From: Actinorhabdospora filicis | GTDB lineage: Bacteria; Actinomycetota; Actinomycetes; Mycobacteriales; Micromonosporaceae | NCBI RefSeq assembly: GCF_030269765.1 | Contig: NZ_BSTX01000001.1 | Location: 2,163,571 to 2,227,570, forward strand | DNA length: 64,000 nucleotides | Reading direction: 5' to 3' | Part shown: positions 31,841 through 41,251 of the stretch, one piece after another | Numbering within the stretch: the first letter of the stretch is position 1 | Layout of the letters: every line of letters starts with the position of its first letter | Program-made: the position numbers and the translations under genes | Notes under the pieces: generated by a model | The model's database searches: none | Told to the model about the DNA's origin: nothing | The model's input: the letters and a program-made list of their open reading frames with translations, nothing else

Positions 31841-32992
31841 GTGGACGCTTACCTCATCGACGCGGTACGCACGCCCTTCGGCAAGTTCCGGGGCGGGCTG
31901 GCCTCCGTGCGCACCGACGACCTGGCCGCGCTGCCGATCACCGAGCTGATCGCGCGCAACCCGGCGCTCGACCCGGCCGAGATCGACGACGTGCTGCTCG
32001 GCGACGCCAACGGCGCCGGTGAGGACAACCGGAACGTCGCGCGCATGGCCGCGCTGCTGGCGGGCCTGCCGCAGACCGTCCCCGGCGTGACGATCAACCG
32101 CCTGTGCGCCTCGGGCGCCGAGGCGATGGTGCAGGGCGCGCGGGCGGTGGCCGCGGGCGACGCCCGCTACGTCGTCGCCGGTGGTGTGGAGAGCATGAGC
32201 CGCGCGCCGTTCGTCATCCCCAAGCCCGACGAGGCGCTGCCGCGCGCGATGGAGATGTACCCGACGCACCTGGGCTGGCGCATGGTCAACCCGAAGTTCC
32301 CCGGCGAGTGGACGCAGAGCCTGGGCGCCTGCGCCGAGAACATCGCCACCGAGCTGGGCATCGGCCGCGCCGAGCAGGACGAGTGGGCCCTGCGCTCACA
32401 CTCCCTCGCCGCCGCCGCGTGGGACAAGGACCTGCACGAGCCCTACGTCTTCCCCGTCGAGGGCGTGTACCGCGACGAGTCGGTGCGCGCCGACACGTCC
32501 CTGGCGAAACTCGCGGGCCTCAAACCCGCCTTCACCAAGGGCGGCACGGTCACCGCGGGCAACTCCTCACCGATCAACGACGGCGCGGCGGCCGTCCTCA
32601 TCGGACCCGCCACGCCCGGCGCGATGGGCCGCGTCCTGGGCTCGGCCACCGTCGGCGTGTCGCCCGAGCGGTTCTCGATCGCGCCCGTGGACGCCGTCGC
32701 CAAGCTCCTCTCGCGGCTCGGCAAGACCCACGCCGACATCGACCTGTGGGAGATCAACGAGGCCTTCGCCGCGATGGTCCTGTCGAACCTGAAGCTGATG
32801 CCCGGCATCGACCGCGACAAGGTCAACGTCAATGGCGGCGCCATCGCCTACGGCCACCCCCTGGGCGCCTCGGCGGTCCGCGTCGTCATCGACCTGTGCG
32901 CCGAGCTGCGCCGCCGGGGCGGCGGCGTGGGCGTGGCCGCGGCCTGCATCGGCGTCGGCCAGGGCATCGCCGTGGCGGTCCGCGTTGACTGA
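31841..32992 (+). CDS. Acetyl-CoA acetyltransferase (thiolase)
   Basis: The 383-residue protein has all thiolase signatures: nucleophile Cys89 in N-R-L-C-A-S-G, His339 in Y-G-H-P-L-G-A-S and Cys369 in A-C-I-G-V-G-Q-G. It catalyses reversible acetoacetyl-CoA formation or the last step of beta-oxidation (FadA/PaaJ type). The cytosolic tetramer is usual. TAGATT six bases before the GTG start gives a leaderless promoter. The stop overlaps the TTG start of the Nudix gene by 8 bp, so the two form a coupled pair. Confidence 0.95.
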   Translation: MDAYLIDAVRTPFGKFRGGLASVRTDDLAALPITELIARNPALDPAEIDDVLLGDANGAGEDNRNVARMAALLAGLPQTVPGVTINRLCASGAEAMVQGARAVAAGDARYVVAGGVESMSRAPFVIPKPDEALPRAMEMYPTHLGWRMVNPKFPGEWTQSLGACAENIATELGIGRAEQDEWALRSHSLAAAAWDKDLHEPYVFPVEGVYRDESVRADTSLAKLAGLKPAFTKGGTVTAGNSSPINDGAAAVLIGPATPGAMGRVLGSATVGVSPERFSIAPVDAVAKLLSRLGKTHADIDLWEINEAFAAMVLSNLKLMPGIDRDKVNVNGGAIAYGHPLGASAVRVVIDLCAELRRRGGGVGVAAACIGVGQGIAVAVRVD

Positions 32993-33632
32993 CTTCCCCT
33001 CCGGCCCGCGCGGTGACGTGCGGGCCCTCCCGCCCGCCTTCGCCGAGCACGCCCGCCGCTTCTACGCCGAGGGCGGCACGCCCGTCGCCCCGCGCATGGC
33101 CGCCACCGTCCTGCTGCTGCGGAACACCCCCGAACTGGAGGTGTTCATGATCCGCCGCGCGGCGACCATGGCCTTCGCCGGCGGCCTGTACGCGTTCCCC
33201 GGCGGCCGCGCCGAGGAACGCGACGCCGGCATCGAGGACACCGCCGCGCGCGAACTGGCCGAGGAGACCGGCGTGACCGGCGCCGAGCTGCGCGCCTGGT
33301 CCCGCTGGGTGACCCCGGAGTTCGAGCCGCGCCGCTACGACACGTGGTTCTACGTGGCGGCCCTGCCCGGCGGGCAGTCCCCGGCGAACCTGGGCACCGA
33401 AGCCGAGCGCGTGCACTGGCTGCGCCCGTCACAGGCCCTGGAGACGCACGCCGGGGCGATGCTCCCGCCGACCGCCGTCACCCTCGCCGAGCTGGCCGGG
33501 CACGCCTCCGCCGAGGCCGTGCTGACCGCCGCGCTGGGCCGCGACCTCGCGCCGATCCTGCCGCGGGTGATCCTGGACGAGCGGCCGCGCATGGCCATCC
33601 CCGGCGACGCCGACTACGCCGAGGCGCTCTGA
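32985..33632 (+). CDS. Nudix hydrolase (CoA-pyrophosphatase/NUDT19-like)
   Basis: Taking the TTG inside the thiolase stop region, the product is 215 residues. It has the extended Nudix box G-G-R-x-x-E-R-D ... R-E-L-A-E-E-T-G-V (about 65-87), longer than the classical 23 residues, as in the NUDT19-type hydrolases that cut CoA esters. A-F-P-G-G precedes it. Coupling to a thiolase supports hydrolysis of a CoA thioester or free CoA. A later in-frame ATG (MAATVLLLR) would remove the first 37 residues, but the stretch before it looks conserved (PRMAATV). Confidence 0.8.
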   Translation: MTDFPSGPRGDVRALPPAFAEHARRFYAEGGTPVAPRMAATVLLLRNTPELEVFMIRRAATMAFAGGLYAFPGGRAEERDAGIEDTAARELAEETGVTGAELRAWSRWVTPEFEPRRYDTWFYVAALPGGQSPANLGTEAERVHWLRPSQALETHAGAMLPPTAVTLAELAGHASAEAVLTAALGRDLAPILPRVILDERPRMAIPGDADYAEAL

Positions 33633-33656
33633 AGCCGCCCGGCTAGGGTCAAGATC

Positions 33657-34040
33657 ATGATCGGACGCCTCTTCTCCCTCGTCATCGACTGCCCCGACCC
33701 CTCCGAACTGGCCGGTTTCTACGAGAGCCTGCTGTCGATGCCGCGCGTGGAGGACTCGCCCGACTACGTGGTCCTGGCCGATCCGGCCGGCACCCAGATG
33801 GTGACCTTCCAGCGCGTCGGCGACTACCGGCCGCCGAGCTGGCGCGACCCCGAGCGCCCGGCGCGGGCCCACGTCGACGTGCTCGTCGGCGACCTGGACG
33901 TGGCGCAGGAGCAGGTCCTCGCCCTGGGCGCCACCCTGCTCGAAGGCTCCGACAAGCCCGTCGGCTACCGCGTGTACGCCGACCCCGTCGGGCACCCCTT
34001 CTGCCTCATCACCCAGGAGAGCATCGTCCCCGGCGCCTAA
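33657..34040 (+). CDS. VOC-family (glyoxalase-like) protein
   Basis: The 127-residue product has two short VOC modules: FSLVIDCPDPSELAGFYESL and AHVDVLVGDLDVAQEQVLAL, the latter ending D-P-V-G-H-P-F-C-L-I. This is the glyoxalase-like subgroup common in actinomycetes, in which the metal ligands are often partly missing. TAGGGT seven bases before the ATG points to leaderless transcription. The role is unknown. Confidence 0.85.
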   Translation: MIGRLFSLVIDCPDPSELAGFYESLLSMPRVEDSPDYVVLADPAGTQMVTFQRVGDYRPPSWRDPERPARAHVDVLVGDLDVAQEQVLALGATLLEGSDKPVGYRVYADPVGHPFCLITQESIVPGA

Positions 34041-34096
34041 AGGCCCCGCCCCTAAAACCATTGCCCCGCCCGGGACGCCCCGCCGATACTCGCGCG

Positions 34097-34981
34097 GTGA
34101 TCACCTTCGCCGACGACGCCGACTACCGGGCCCACCGCGCCGACATCGCCGTGTGGGGACCGCTCGCCGCGACGATCCTGCGGCGCGAGCCGGACGCGGC
34201 GGCCTTCTGCGCGCCGGGCGCGTCCTACCCGACGGTCCTCTGGGACGACGTCGTCGTGAAGTTCTACGGCCACGCCGGACGCTGGCGCGAGGCCTGCGAC
34301 GCCGAGCTGCGCGCCTACCGCCACCTCGGCCGCGACCCGGGGATCGGCGCGCCCCGGCTCCTGGCCAGCGGCACCGCCGGGGGCTGGCCGTACCTCGTCC
34401 TCACCCGCCTGCCGGGCGCCACCTGGTCGGCCGCCCGCATGGACGCCGCCACCCGCCTGACCGCCGCGGCGTCCCTCGGCGAGCGCGTCGGCCGCCTGCA
34501 CCGCCTCCCGGTGGACCTGCCCGCGCACGAGGAGCCCTGGGACGCCGCCGCGTTCGGCGATTCAAAGCTTCCGGCGGCCCTGGTCGCGCGGGCGCCGGAG
34601 TTCATCGCGCGGCACGCCGGCGCCGATCACGTCTTCGCCAACACCGACCTGTTCGAGGGCAACATCCTCGTCGCCGGCGGCCGGGTCACCGGTCTCCTCG
34701 ACTGGGGCGACGCGATGGTCACCGACCGGCACACCGAGCTGGCGAAGATCCACCTGTCGGTCTTCGGCGCCGACAAGGCGCTGCTGCGGATCTTCCTGGA
34801 CGCCGCCGACTGGCCCGTCGAGGCTGATTTCGCCCGCCGCGCCCTCGCGCACGCCCTGATCCGGCAGGTCACCGGCATCGCCCGGCACGGGTCCGGCTTC
34901 GACAACTTCTACCTGGTGCCGGGGCTGTGGCCGGACGTGGCGAGCCTCGACGAGCTCGCCGAGGCCGCCTTCGGACTGTAG
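34097..34981 (+). CDS. Aminoglycoside-phosphotransferase-like (APH) kinase
   Basis: The 294-residue protein has the APH/choline-kinase fold. The catalytic loop reads [12 protein letters not shown] (about 183-194, Asp and Asn ligands) and the metal motif L-L-D-W-G-D-A (about 202-208). GATACT six bases before the GTG start fits a leaderless promoter. The usual His of the H-x-D motif is replaced by Asn in N-T-D, so antibiotic phosphorylation is unlikely; small-molecule or homoserine-type kinase activity is more probable. Confidence 0.75.
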   Translation: MITFADDADYRAHRADIAVWGPLAATILRREPDAAAFCAPGASYPTVLWDDVVVKFYGHAGRWREACDAELRAYRHLGRDPGIGAPRLLASGTAGGWPYLVLTRLPGATWSAARMDAATRLTAAASLGERVGRLHRLPVDLPAHEEPWDAAAFGDSKLPAALVARAPEFIARHAGADHVFANTDLFEGNILVAGGRVTGLLDWGDAMVTDRHTELAKIHLSVFGADKALLRIFLDAADWPVEADFARRALAHALIRQVTGIARHGSGFDNFYLVPGLWPDVASLDELAEAAFGL

Positions 34982-35067
34982 AGACGCAGGTCACATCCCG
35001 TCGATGGGTGAACGAAAGTTTTCGGCCACGTTCGCGGCCCGTCATCCGCATACGGCAGGATCTAGCC

Positions 35068-35817
35068 ATGAGCGAGATCGGGACCCTGGTGCTCCTCCGT
35101 CACGGCGAGAGCGAGTGGAACGCGAAGAACCTGTTCACCGGCTGGGTGGACGTCGACCTCACCGAGAAGGGCCTCGCCGAGGCCGGACGCGGTGGCGCGC
35201 TGCTGGCCGAGCACGGCCTGCTGCCCGACGTCGTGCACACCTCGGTGCAGAAGCGCGCGATCCGCACCGCCGAGCTGGCGCTGCACGCCGCCGGGCGGCA
35301 CTGGATTCCCGTGCGCCGCTCGTGGCGCCTGAACGAGCGTCACTACGGCGCGCTGCAGGGCAAGAACAAGGCCGAGACGCTCGCGCAGTACGGCGAGGAG
35401 CAGTTCATGCTGTGGCGCCGCTCCTACGACGTCCCGCCGCCGCCGATCGACCCGGGCGACGAGTTCTCCCAGACCGGTGACCCGCGTTACGCCGATCTGC
35501 CCTCGGAGCTGGCGCCGCTGACGGAGTGCCTGAAGGACGTCGGCGTCCGGATGCTGCCGTACTGGTACGACGCGATCGTGCCGGACCTGCGGGCCGGGAA
35601 GACGGTGCTGGTCGCCGCGCACGGCAACAGCCTGCGCGCGCTGGTCAAGCACCTGGACGGCATCTCCGACGAGGACATCGCCGGGCTGAACATCCCCACC
35701 GGCATGCCGCTGCGCTACGACCTGGACGCCGACCTGAAGCCGGTGGCCAGTTCCTACCTCGACCCGGAGGCCGCCGCCGAGGCCGCCGCCGCCGTCGCCG
35801 CGCAGGGCCGCAAGTAA
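35068..35817 (+). CDS. gpmA: 2,3-bisphosphoglycerate-dependent phosphoglycerate mutase
   Basis: The 249-residue protein matches d[11 protein letters not shown] (11-18) with phosphohistidine His12, L-N-E-R-H-Y-G (88-94, Glu90) and second His185 in A-A-H-G-N-S-L-R. It interconverts 3- and 2-phosphoglycerate in glycolysis. The C-terminal Ala/Glu tail is typical of actinobacterial forms. It lies just upstream of senX3-regX3, an arrangement conserved in Streptomyces and mycobacteria. Confidence 0.97.
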   Translation: MSEIGTLVLLRHGESEWNAKNLFTGWVDVDLTEKGLAEAGRGGALLAEHGLLPDVVHTSVQKRAIRTAELALHAAGRHWIPVRRSWRLNERHYGALQGKNKAETLAQYGEEQFMLWRRSYDVPPPPIDPGDEFSQTGDPRYADLPSELAPLTECLKDVGVRMLPYWYDAIVPDLRAGKTVLVAAHGNSLRALVKHLDGISDEDIAGLNIPTGMPLRYDLDADLKPVASSYLDPEAAAEAAAAVAAQGRK

Positions 35818-35864
35818 CGCCAAGTTAGAGCCAATGGGTGGAGTCACGATGGCGTGACCGGCCC

Positions 35865-35870
35865 TAATAT
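35865..35870 (+). promoter_or_regulatory. -10 box of senX3 (leaderless)
   Basis: TAATAT seven bases before GTG 35878; supports this start over the upstream in-frame ATG. Confidence 0.55.
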
Positions 35871-35877
35871 TCAGCCC

Positions 35878-37041
35878 GTGAACGAAGCGGACATGCTGGG
35901 CCTGGCCGCGCTCCTCGCGGGAATCCTGGTCGGCGGCTCCCTGGTGGCGGTGCTGACCCATAAATCCATGCGCAAGGCGCAGTCCCAGGAAGGTGGTCCG
36001 GTCATCGCCGCCAATGTGCCGGGAGAGAAGGTGCTCGCCACTCTGCGCGCCGGGGTGGTGCTCCTCGGTGCGCGTGACGAGCTGGAGTACGCCAACCACG
36101 CCGCCAAGACCCTCGGGGTGATCGGGGACGGTCACCTCGACTCCTCGGTCCTGCGCGGCCTGGTCAGTCACGTCCGCCGCAGCGGCAAGAGCCGCGACGC
36201 CGAACTGGAGCTGCCCCGCAGGGGGGGTGGCGAACCGACGCACGTCCGCGTCCGGGTCACCAAGCTGCCCGACGACTCGATCGTCATCGAGGCCGAGGAC
36301 ATCACCGAGCTGCACCGCGTCGAACGCGTCCGCCGCGACTTCGTGGCCAACGTCAGCCACGAGCTGAAGACGCCGGTGGGCGCGATGCAGCTGCTGGCCG
36401 AGGCCCTGTCCGACGCCGTCGACGACCCCGAGGCCGCCGCCCGTTTCACCGCCCGCATCCAGCACGAGTCGGGACGCATGGCGCGCCTGGTCAGCGAGCT
36501 GCTGGAGCTCTCGCGCGTCCAGGGCGCCGAGGCCGCGCCCGAGCCCGTGGACGTCGACGTCGACCGCGTCGTCCTGGAGGCCCTCGACCGCGCCCGCACC
36601 GGTGCCGCCGCCAAGAACATCTTCATCAAGGTGATCGGCGAGCGCGGCCTGGTCTCCTGGGGTTCGGAGGCGCAGCTGGCGATGGCGGTCGGCAACCTGA
36701 TCGACAACGCGATCAACTACAGCCCCGCCGACACCACCGTGACGGTGGAGACGGCCGCGAAGGGCCGGGAGCTGTCGATCACGGTGACCGATCAGGGCAT
36801 CGGCATCGCCGAGGCCGACCTGGACCGGATCTTCGAGCGCTTCTACCGCGCCGACCCCGCGCGCTCCCGCGCCACCGGCGGCACCGGCCTGGGCCTGGCG
36901 ATCGTGAAGCATATTGCGGGGAATCACGGGGGTAAGGTCAATGTGACCAGTACGCCCGGTACTGGCTCTACGTTCACCTTGTTGTTGCCCAGCCGTGCGG
37001 TGCGATCCGCTGATCGGGCACAAACGCAGGGTGAGATGTAG
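35878..37041 (+). CDS. senX3: Sensor histidine kinase SenX3 (PhoR-type)
   Basis: The 387-residue kinase has one N-terminal TM helix (about 5-26), a PAS-like region (~50-140), a HisKA dimerisation domain with N-V-S-H-E-L-K-T-P-V (phospho-His161) and an ATPase domain with N-box NLIDNAINYSP and G-x-G-L-G-L-A-I-V-K. It autophosphorylates in response to phosphate shortage through the Pst/PhoU system and passes the phosphate to RegX3. The length is that of mycobacterial SenX3. The regX3 gene starts 58 bp downstream. Confidence 0.95.
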   Translation: MNEADMLGLAALLAGILVGGSLVAVLTHKSMRKAQSQEGGPVIAANVPGEKVLATLRAGVVLLGARDELEYANHAAKTLGVIGDGHLDSSVLRGLVSHVRRSGKSRDAELELPRRGGGEPTHVRVRVTKLPDDSIVIEAEDITELHRVERVRRDFVANVSHELKTPVGAMQLLAEALSDAVDDPEAAARFTARIQHESGRMARLVSELLELSRVQGAEAAPEPVDVDVDRVVLEALDRARTGAAAKNIFIKVIGERGLVSWGSEAQLAMAVGNLIDNAINYSPADTTVTVETAAKGRELSITVTDQGIGIAEADLDRIFERFYRADPARSRATGGTGLGLAIVKHIAGNHGGKVNVTSTPGTGSTFTLLLPSRAVRSADRAQTQGEM

Positions 37042-37099
37042 ATGTCTTCGCAGGTCCGGCGGCAGTTGCCGGTTCCTGAGCCGGGCTGAAGGGAAAGTC

Positions 37100-37780
37100 G
37101 TGACCCGCGTACTAGTCGTGGAAGACGAGGAGTCGTTCTCCGACGCCTTGTCGTACATGCTTCGCAAGGAAGGTTTTGAGGTCTCCGTGGCCGCCACCGG
37201 GCAGGCCGCCATCAGTGAGTACGAACGTAACGGGGCCGACGTCGTACTGCTCGATCTCATGCTCCCGGAGAAATCCGGCACCGAGGTGTGCCGCGAGCTC
37301 CGGGCCACCTCCTCGGTCCCGATCATCATGGTCACCGCCCGCGACAGCGAGATCGACAAGGTCGTCGGCCTGGAGATAGGGGCCGATGACTACGTCACCA
37401 AGCCCTACTCCCCTCGCGAACTGGTCGCGCGCATCCGCGCCGTCCTCCGCCGCCACGCCGAGCCCACCGACCCCATGGTCACCGTGCTGGAGGCCGGTCC
37501 CGTCCGCATGGACGTCGACCGCCACGTCGTGAGCGTCAAGGGCGACCAGGTCCCCATGCCGCTCAAGGAGTTCGAGCTGCTGGAGATGTTCCTCCGCAAC
37601 GCCGGCCGGGTCCTGACCCGCGGCCAGCTCATCGACCGCGTCTGGGGCGCCGACTACGTCGGTGACACCAAGACTCTGGACGTGCACGTCAAGCGCCTGC
37701 GCTCGAAGGTCGAGGTGGAACCGGGCAAGCCCCGCCACCTGGTCACCGTGCGCGGCCTGGGCTACAAGTTCGAGCCGTAG
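37100..37780 (+). CDS. regX3: Response regulator RegX3 (PhoP-type, OmpR family)
   Basis: 226 residues: receiver domain with acidic pocket E-D-E (8-10), phospho-acceptor Asp52 and Lys in Y-V-T-K-P-Y; winged-helix DNA-binding domain (~130-226) with VWGADYVGDTKTLDVHVKRL. It activates phosphate-scavenging genes and represses secondary metabolism when phosphorylated by SenX3. GGGAAAG precedes the GTG start. It is followed by two hairpins and then the left composite repeat. Confidence 0.96.
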   Translation: MTRVLVVEDEESFSDALSYMLRKEGFEVSVAATGQAAISEYERNGADVVLLDLMLPEKSGTEVCRELRATSSVPIIMVTARDSEIDKVVGLEIGADDYVTKPYSPRELVARIRAVLRRHAEPTDPMVTVLEAGPVRMDVDRHVVSVKGDQVPMPLKEFELLEMFLRNAGRVLTRGQLIDRVWGADYVGDTKTLDVHVKRLRSKVEVEPGKPRHLVTVRGLGYKFEP

Positions 37781-37805
37781 GCCGAAACGAACGAGCGAGG
37801 CGTCA

Positions 37806-37860
37806 CTACCCCGGGGGCGGGGTAGACCAAGGGCCGCGATGGGGGCATCGCGGCCCTTTT
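37806..37860 (+). terminator. double terminator of regX3
   Basis: First a 7-bp stem CTACCCC/GGGGTAG (37806-37825), then a perfect 13-bp stem AAGGGCCGCGATG / CATCGCGGCCCTT with loop GGGG (37829-37858) ending in T4. Confidence 0.9.
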
Positions 37861-37896
37861 GCGTGCGCGGAGAGAGATGGAGAAGAGAAGGAACCA

Positions 37897-38103
37897 ACCC
37901 GGGCGAGGTGACCGGCTGGCTACGGGGTCAAAACCCGGGCAACAGACAAGCTCGCTGTTTTAGACCCGGGCACAGTGACTGGCTCGCAACGGGGTCAGAA
38001 CCCGGGCAACAGACAAGCTCGCTGTTCTAGACCCGGGCACAGTGACTGGCTGGCAACGGGGTCAGAACCCGGGTGGGCACGAGAGCCTGTTGTTTTAGAC
38101 CCG
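37897..38103 (-). repeat. 67/68-bp tandem array, left (3 units)
   Basis: Three units end in GTTTTAG/GTTCTAG at 37957, 38024 and 38092 (spacing 67 and 68). Each contains GACTGGCTnGCAACGGGGTCAGAACCCGGG with small changes. The first two carry the GCAACAGACAAGCTCGCTG core (type B), the third the GTGGGCACGAGAGCCTGTT core (type A). The same array lies in inverse orientation at 44.19-44.54 kb. Nothing indicates a gene in 37861-38439. Confidence 0.85.
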
Positions 38104-38133
38104 CACCGAGACGGCCCGCAACCCGCCGACAAA

Positions 38134-38430
38134 CCGCGCCCCCGTGACCAGATCCGCGTGAGCTGTCTCGGGATAGGAGAGGATCCTCCCTCGGTCGGCC
38201 GGATGGTTCTTCGAACGAGGGTTCTCGGGGTGTCAAGACACGCTCTACCGTCTTGACACCCCGAGGTTCATCGTTCACCGTCGCAAAGGCCGAGCGGGGG
38301 TGGAGCCTCCCGAGGGAGGTCCGGCGTCCAGGGGCCGCACCCCTGGTCGGGTCCTAGGGGTGAAACCCCTGACCAGACGGCGACCCACCACGAAGCGCCA
38401 ACACGGGGACTAGCCAAGGGCCGATCCGCG
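38134..38430 (-). repeat. composite structured element, left copy
   Basis: About 297 bp nearly identical to the reverse complement of 43867-44158. It contains GAGGATCCTC, then a perfect 16-bp stem CTCGGGGTGTCAAGAC / GTCTTGACACCCCGAG with a 10-nt loop (38224-38265). A CCAGGGG/CCCCTGG hairpin follows, then AGGGGT-GAA-ACCCCT (38356-38370), ending in CCAACACGGGGACTAGCC. No open frame is shared between the two copies. Confidence 0.85.
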
Positions 38431-38439
38431 AAAAGAGCC

Positions 38440-39222
38440 CTAAGCGGGGATCTGTTCCCCGGCCTCGATGGCCAGGCTGAGCCGGTTCTCCCACGGCGGC
38501 ACCGGGCACGTCGAGTACTCGTTGAACGCGCAGGGCAGGTTCCCGGCCCGGTTGAAGTCGAGCAGCACCTTCCCGTCCGCGACCTCCTCGACGTCCAGCC
38601 AGCGCGCCGAGGCGTTGGTGGTGACACCGCTGGTGCCGTCCCGGAAGAGCACGTACAGCCCGCCCCCGGAGAACACTGTCAGCGAGTACTCCACGCCGTC
38701 CTTGGTGAAGGACGCCGTCCCGGCCGCGCGAGCGTCCTGGTTCAGCCCCTCGATGACCGAGCCGATGACCACCTCGCGCTCGTCGCGCACGAAGTCGGCC
38801 TCGATCACCCACTCCGCAGAGGGCGCATACGCGGGCACACCGGTGAACGCCAGCAGCGCCGGCGACTTCGGGTCGCGCACGCGGAACGCGTAATCGCCGC
38901 CCCGCTCGATGACCTCGACCACGCGCTCGCCGTGCTTGAGGGAGCCACCGGACGAGGTGTCCACCAGCGGAATGAGCACCGTGCCGTCGACGGGCTCACC
39001 GGCGAGCGTGAACCCGTCGGCCGCGGAAGCGGTCAGGGTGACGCCGTCGGGGACGACCTCCCAGGTCCCCGGAACCTCGTCGAAAGAGGCGGGGCCCTCC
39101 TCCAGCCAGCTCATCGACGTCAGGCTCAGCGCGCTGTCCGGGCGCCGGAACCGCTCGTCGCGTCCCTCGCGCCACGCCTTCCAGCCGTCCAGTCGCGAAA
39201 CCACCAGGTCTTCGAAAGCCAT
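38440..39222 (-). CDS. DUF1684 family protein
   Basis: The 260-residue protein has the DUF1684 signature near its end: N-L-P-C-A-F-N-E-Y-S-T-C-P-V-P-P (about 224-239) followed by E-N-R-L-S-L-A-I-E-A-G-E. It begins with W-K-A-W-R-E-G-R-D-E-R-F (14-25), also typical. The function is unknown; it is a soluble cytoplasmic protein common in actinomycetes and Bacteroidetes. Its ATG is 46 bp behind the stop of the site-2 protease gene on the same strand, so they may share a transcript. The stop is 10 bp from the left composite repeat. Confidence 0.85.
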   Translation of the reverse strand: MAFEDLVVSRLDGWKAWREGRDERFRRPDSALSLTSMSWLEEGPASFDEVPGTWEVVPDGVTLTASAADGFTLAGEPVDGTVLIPLVDTSSGGSLKHGERVVEVIERGGDYAFRVRDPKSPALLAFTGVPAYAPSAEWVIEADFVRDEREVVIGSVIEGLNQDARAAGTASFTKDGVEYSLTVFSGGGLYVLFRDGTSGVTTNASARWLDVEEVADGKVLLDFNRAGNLPCAFNEYSTCPVPPWENRLSLAIEAGEQIPA

Positions 39223-39268
39223 GCCCACTCCAAGATCGTCGGTCGGCGGCAAGACTAGCCCCCGGAGG

Positions 39269-40024
39269 TCACCGCCAGAAGCGGAAGAGCCCGCCGCCGA
39301 GTCCCACCAGCTGGAGGGGGACGCCGAGCAGTTCCAGCAGCCAGTACACGAAGTCGAAGAACAGTCCGTTGATCACCGGGTGGAACAGCAGGACGAACAC
39401 CGCGAGCATCCCGAAGGGCGCGATCTTGGCCGCGTTGCGCGACCATTCGCGCGGCAGCCAGGGTTCGAGGATGCCGAAGCCGTCCAGGCCCGGCACCGGC
39501 AGCAGGTTCAGGACGGTGGCGGTCACCTGGAGCATCGCCAGGTACGCGATGGCCGAGAAGAACACCGCGTGCTCGGTGCTCCAGTTGGCCGCCGTCACCG
39601 CCAGCGCGACGGCGAAGACGGCGTTGGACAGCGGGCCCATCGCCGACACCAGCGAGTCGATCTTCTTGCTGCGCAGCAGCCCGCGCTGCACCCACACCGC
39701 GCCACCGGGCAGGCCGATGCCGCCCAGGACCACGAAGACCAGCGGCAGGACGATCGACAGCAGCGCGTTGGTGTACTTGAGCGGGTTGAGGGTCAGGTAC
39801 CCCTTCTCCGGGATCGTCCAGTCGCCGCCCTTGTAGGCGGTCAGCGCGTGCCCGAACTCGTGCAGGCACAGCGACACCACCCACCCGGCGACGACGAACA
39901 GGAAGACCAGCATCCGCGTGCCGATGTCGACCCCGTCGCTCGCCCACAGGACACCGCCGGTGGCGAGGAAGACCGCCAGCACCGTCAGGAAGATCCAGCT
40001 CGGGCGACGGTGGGTGTGATCCAT
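39269..40024 (-). CDS. Site-2 protease family (M50) intramembrane metalloprotease
   Basis: The 251-residue membrane protein carries the zinc motif H-E-F-G-H (55-59) in its second helix and N-L-L-P-V-P-G-L-D-G (about 178-187, Asp third ligand) in a later helix; six TM segments are predicted by eye. Site-2 proteases cut membrane-bound regulators or signal peptides. It is divergent from a NarL-type sensor kinase gene with a 63-bp gap. The substrate is not evident; no anti-sigma gene is adjacent. Confidence 0.88.
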   Translation of the reverse strand: MDHTHRRPSWIFLTVLAVFLATGGVLWASDGVDIGTRMLVFLFVVAGWVVSLCLHEFGHALTAYKGGDWTIPEKGYLTLNPLKYTNALLSIVLPLVFVVLGGIGLPGGAVWVQRGLLRSKKIDSLVSAMGPLSNAVFAVALAVTAANWSTEHAVFFSAIAYLAMLQVTATVLNLLPVPGLDGFGILEPWLPREWSRNAAKIAPFGMLAVFVLLFHPVINGLFFDFVYWLLELLGVPLQLVGLGGGLFRFWR

Positions 40025-40087
40025 CGGGCAAGAGTAGCTACCGGGGTATGACGACGGGGAGCCCACCGCGCGCGTACCTTGCCTCCC

Positions 40088-41251
40088 GTGAGGAACCTCT
40101 GGCGCGACGCACCACTCCTGCCCGCGAGTACGGGCTTCTGGACGAACGTGCGCAAGGTCGTGCCCTACCCCCTGGCGCTGCTGGTGCTCGTCACCACGAT
40201 CGCCAGCTACTCCGAGACGAACCGCCCGGAGGCCACCGCCGCGATCGCCGGGCTCCTGGTCGCCGCGCCGGTCCTGCTGATGGGCCGCCACAGCGCCGCA
40301 GCGCTGGCCGTGGCCATGTTCGCCGGGTACCTCCTGCGCTACAACGGGCTGTTCACGCTGCTGCGCGACATGACCTGGCCGTGGACGCCGGTGTGGCCCC
40401 CGGTGATCCTGGTGGCCGCGTTCGTCTTCGCGCTGCGGCAGCCGGCGTGGATGCTGGTCACCGGGTGGGTGCTGACGCTGCTCATGGTCGCGGTGTGCGT
40501 GCGCGCGAACATGCCGGGGATGCTGCTCCTCTTCTCCCTGCCCTTCGGCGTCGGCGGCATCATCGGCCGCAACTTCCGCCTCGGGCAGCGGCTGGCGGTG
40601 GAGAAGGAGCGCGGCGGCGTCCTCACCGAACGCGCGCGCATCGCCCGGGAGCTGCACGACGTCGTCGCCCACCACATGTCGATGATCGCGGTGCGCGCCG
40701 AGACCGCGCCCTACCGGCTGCCCGAGGTCGGCGAGGACACCCGGGTGGAGTTCACCGAGATCTCGGCCGCCGCGCGGCAGGCGCTCACCGAGATGCGGCT
40801 GCTCCTGGGCGTCCTGCGCAGCGACGAGAGCACGCCCCCGCCGACGGCGCCGCAGCCCACCCTCGGCGACCTGCCGGACCTCGTCGCGCAGGCCCGGCAC
40901 GCCGGCGCGCAGGTCGAGCTGACCGTGGTCACCGGCGAGGTGCCGCAGATCGTGGGCGTCTCCGCCTACCGCATCGTCCAGGAGGCCCTGTCCAACGTCG
41001 CCCGGCACGCCCCCGGCGCCGTGGCGACGGTGAACGTGCGCGCCGGGGGCGAGGACCTGCTGGTGAGCGTGGTCAACGGCCCGGGGACGCGTCCCTCGCC
41101 CGGCGGCGGCAGCGGGTACGGTCTGCGCGGAGCCGCCGAACGCGCCACCATCCTCGGCGGCGAGCTGAACTCCGGCCCCCGGCCGGGCGGCGGCTGGGTG
41201 GTGGAGGCCCGGCTACCGCTGTCCGACCGCTCGGAAAGGACGACAGAGTGA
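40088..41251 (+). CDS. Sensor histidine kinase, NarL/DesK type
   Basis: The 387-residue kinase has four or five N-terminal TM helices (~25-160) and a HisKA_3 domain with R-I-A-R-E-L-H-D-V-V-A-H-H (His190). A HATPase_c domain follows, with E-A-L-S-N-V-A-R-H-A and G-x-G-Y-G-L-R-G. The ligand is unknown; the multi-helix sensor suggests a membrane or envelope signal. TACCTT seven bases before the GTG suggests leaderless transcription. The stop overlaps the regulator start (GTGA). Confidence 0.9.
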   Translation: MRNLWRDAPLLPASTGFWTNVRKVVPYPLALLVLVTTIASYSETNRPEATAAIAGLLVAAPVLLMGRHSAAALAVAMFAGYLLRYNGLFTLLRDMTWPWTPVWPPVILVAAFVFALRQPAWMLVTGWVLTLLMVAVCVRANMPGMLLLFSLPFGVGGIIGRNFRLGQRLAVEKERGGVLTERARIARELHDVVAHHMSMIAVRAETAPYRLPEVGEDTRVEFTEISAAARQALTEMRLLLGVLRSDESTPPPTAPQPTLGDLPDLVAQARHAGAQVELTVVTGEVPQIVGVSAYRIVQEALSNVARHAPGAVATVNVRAGGEDLLVSVVNGPGTRPSPGGGSGYGLRGAAERATILGGELNSGPRPGGGWVVEARLPLSDRSERTTE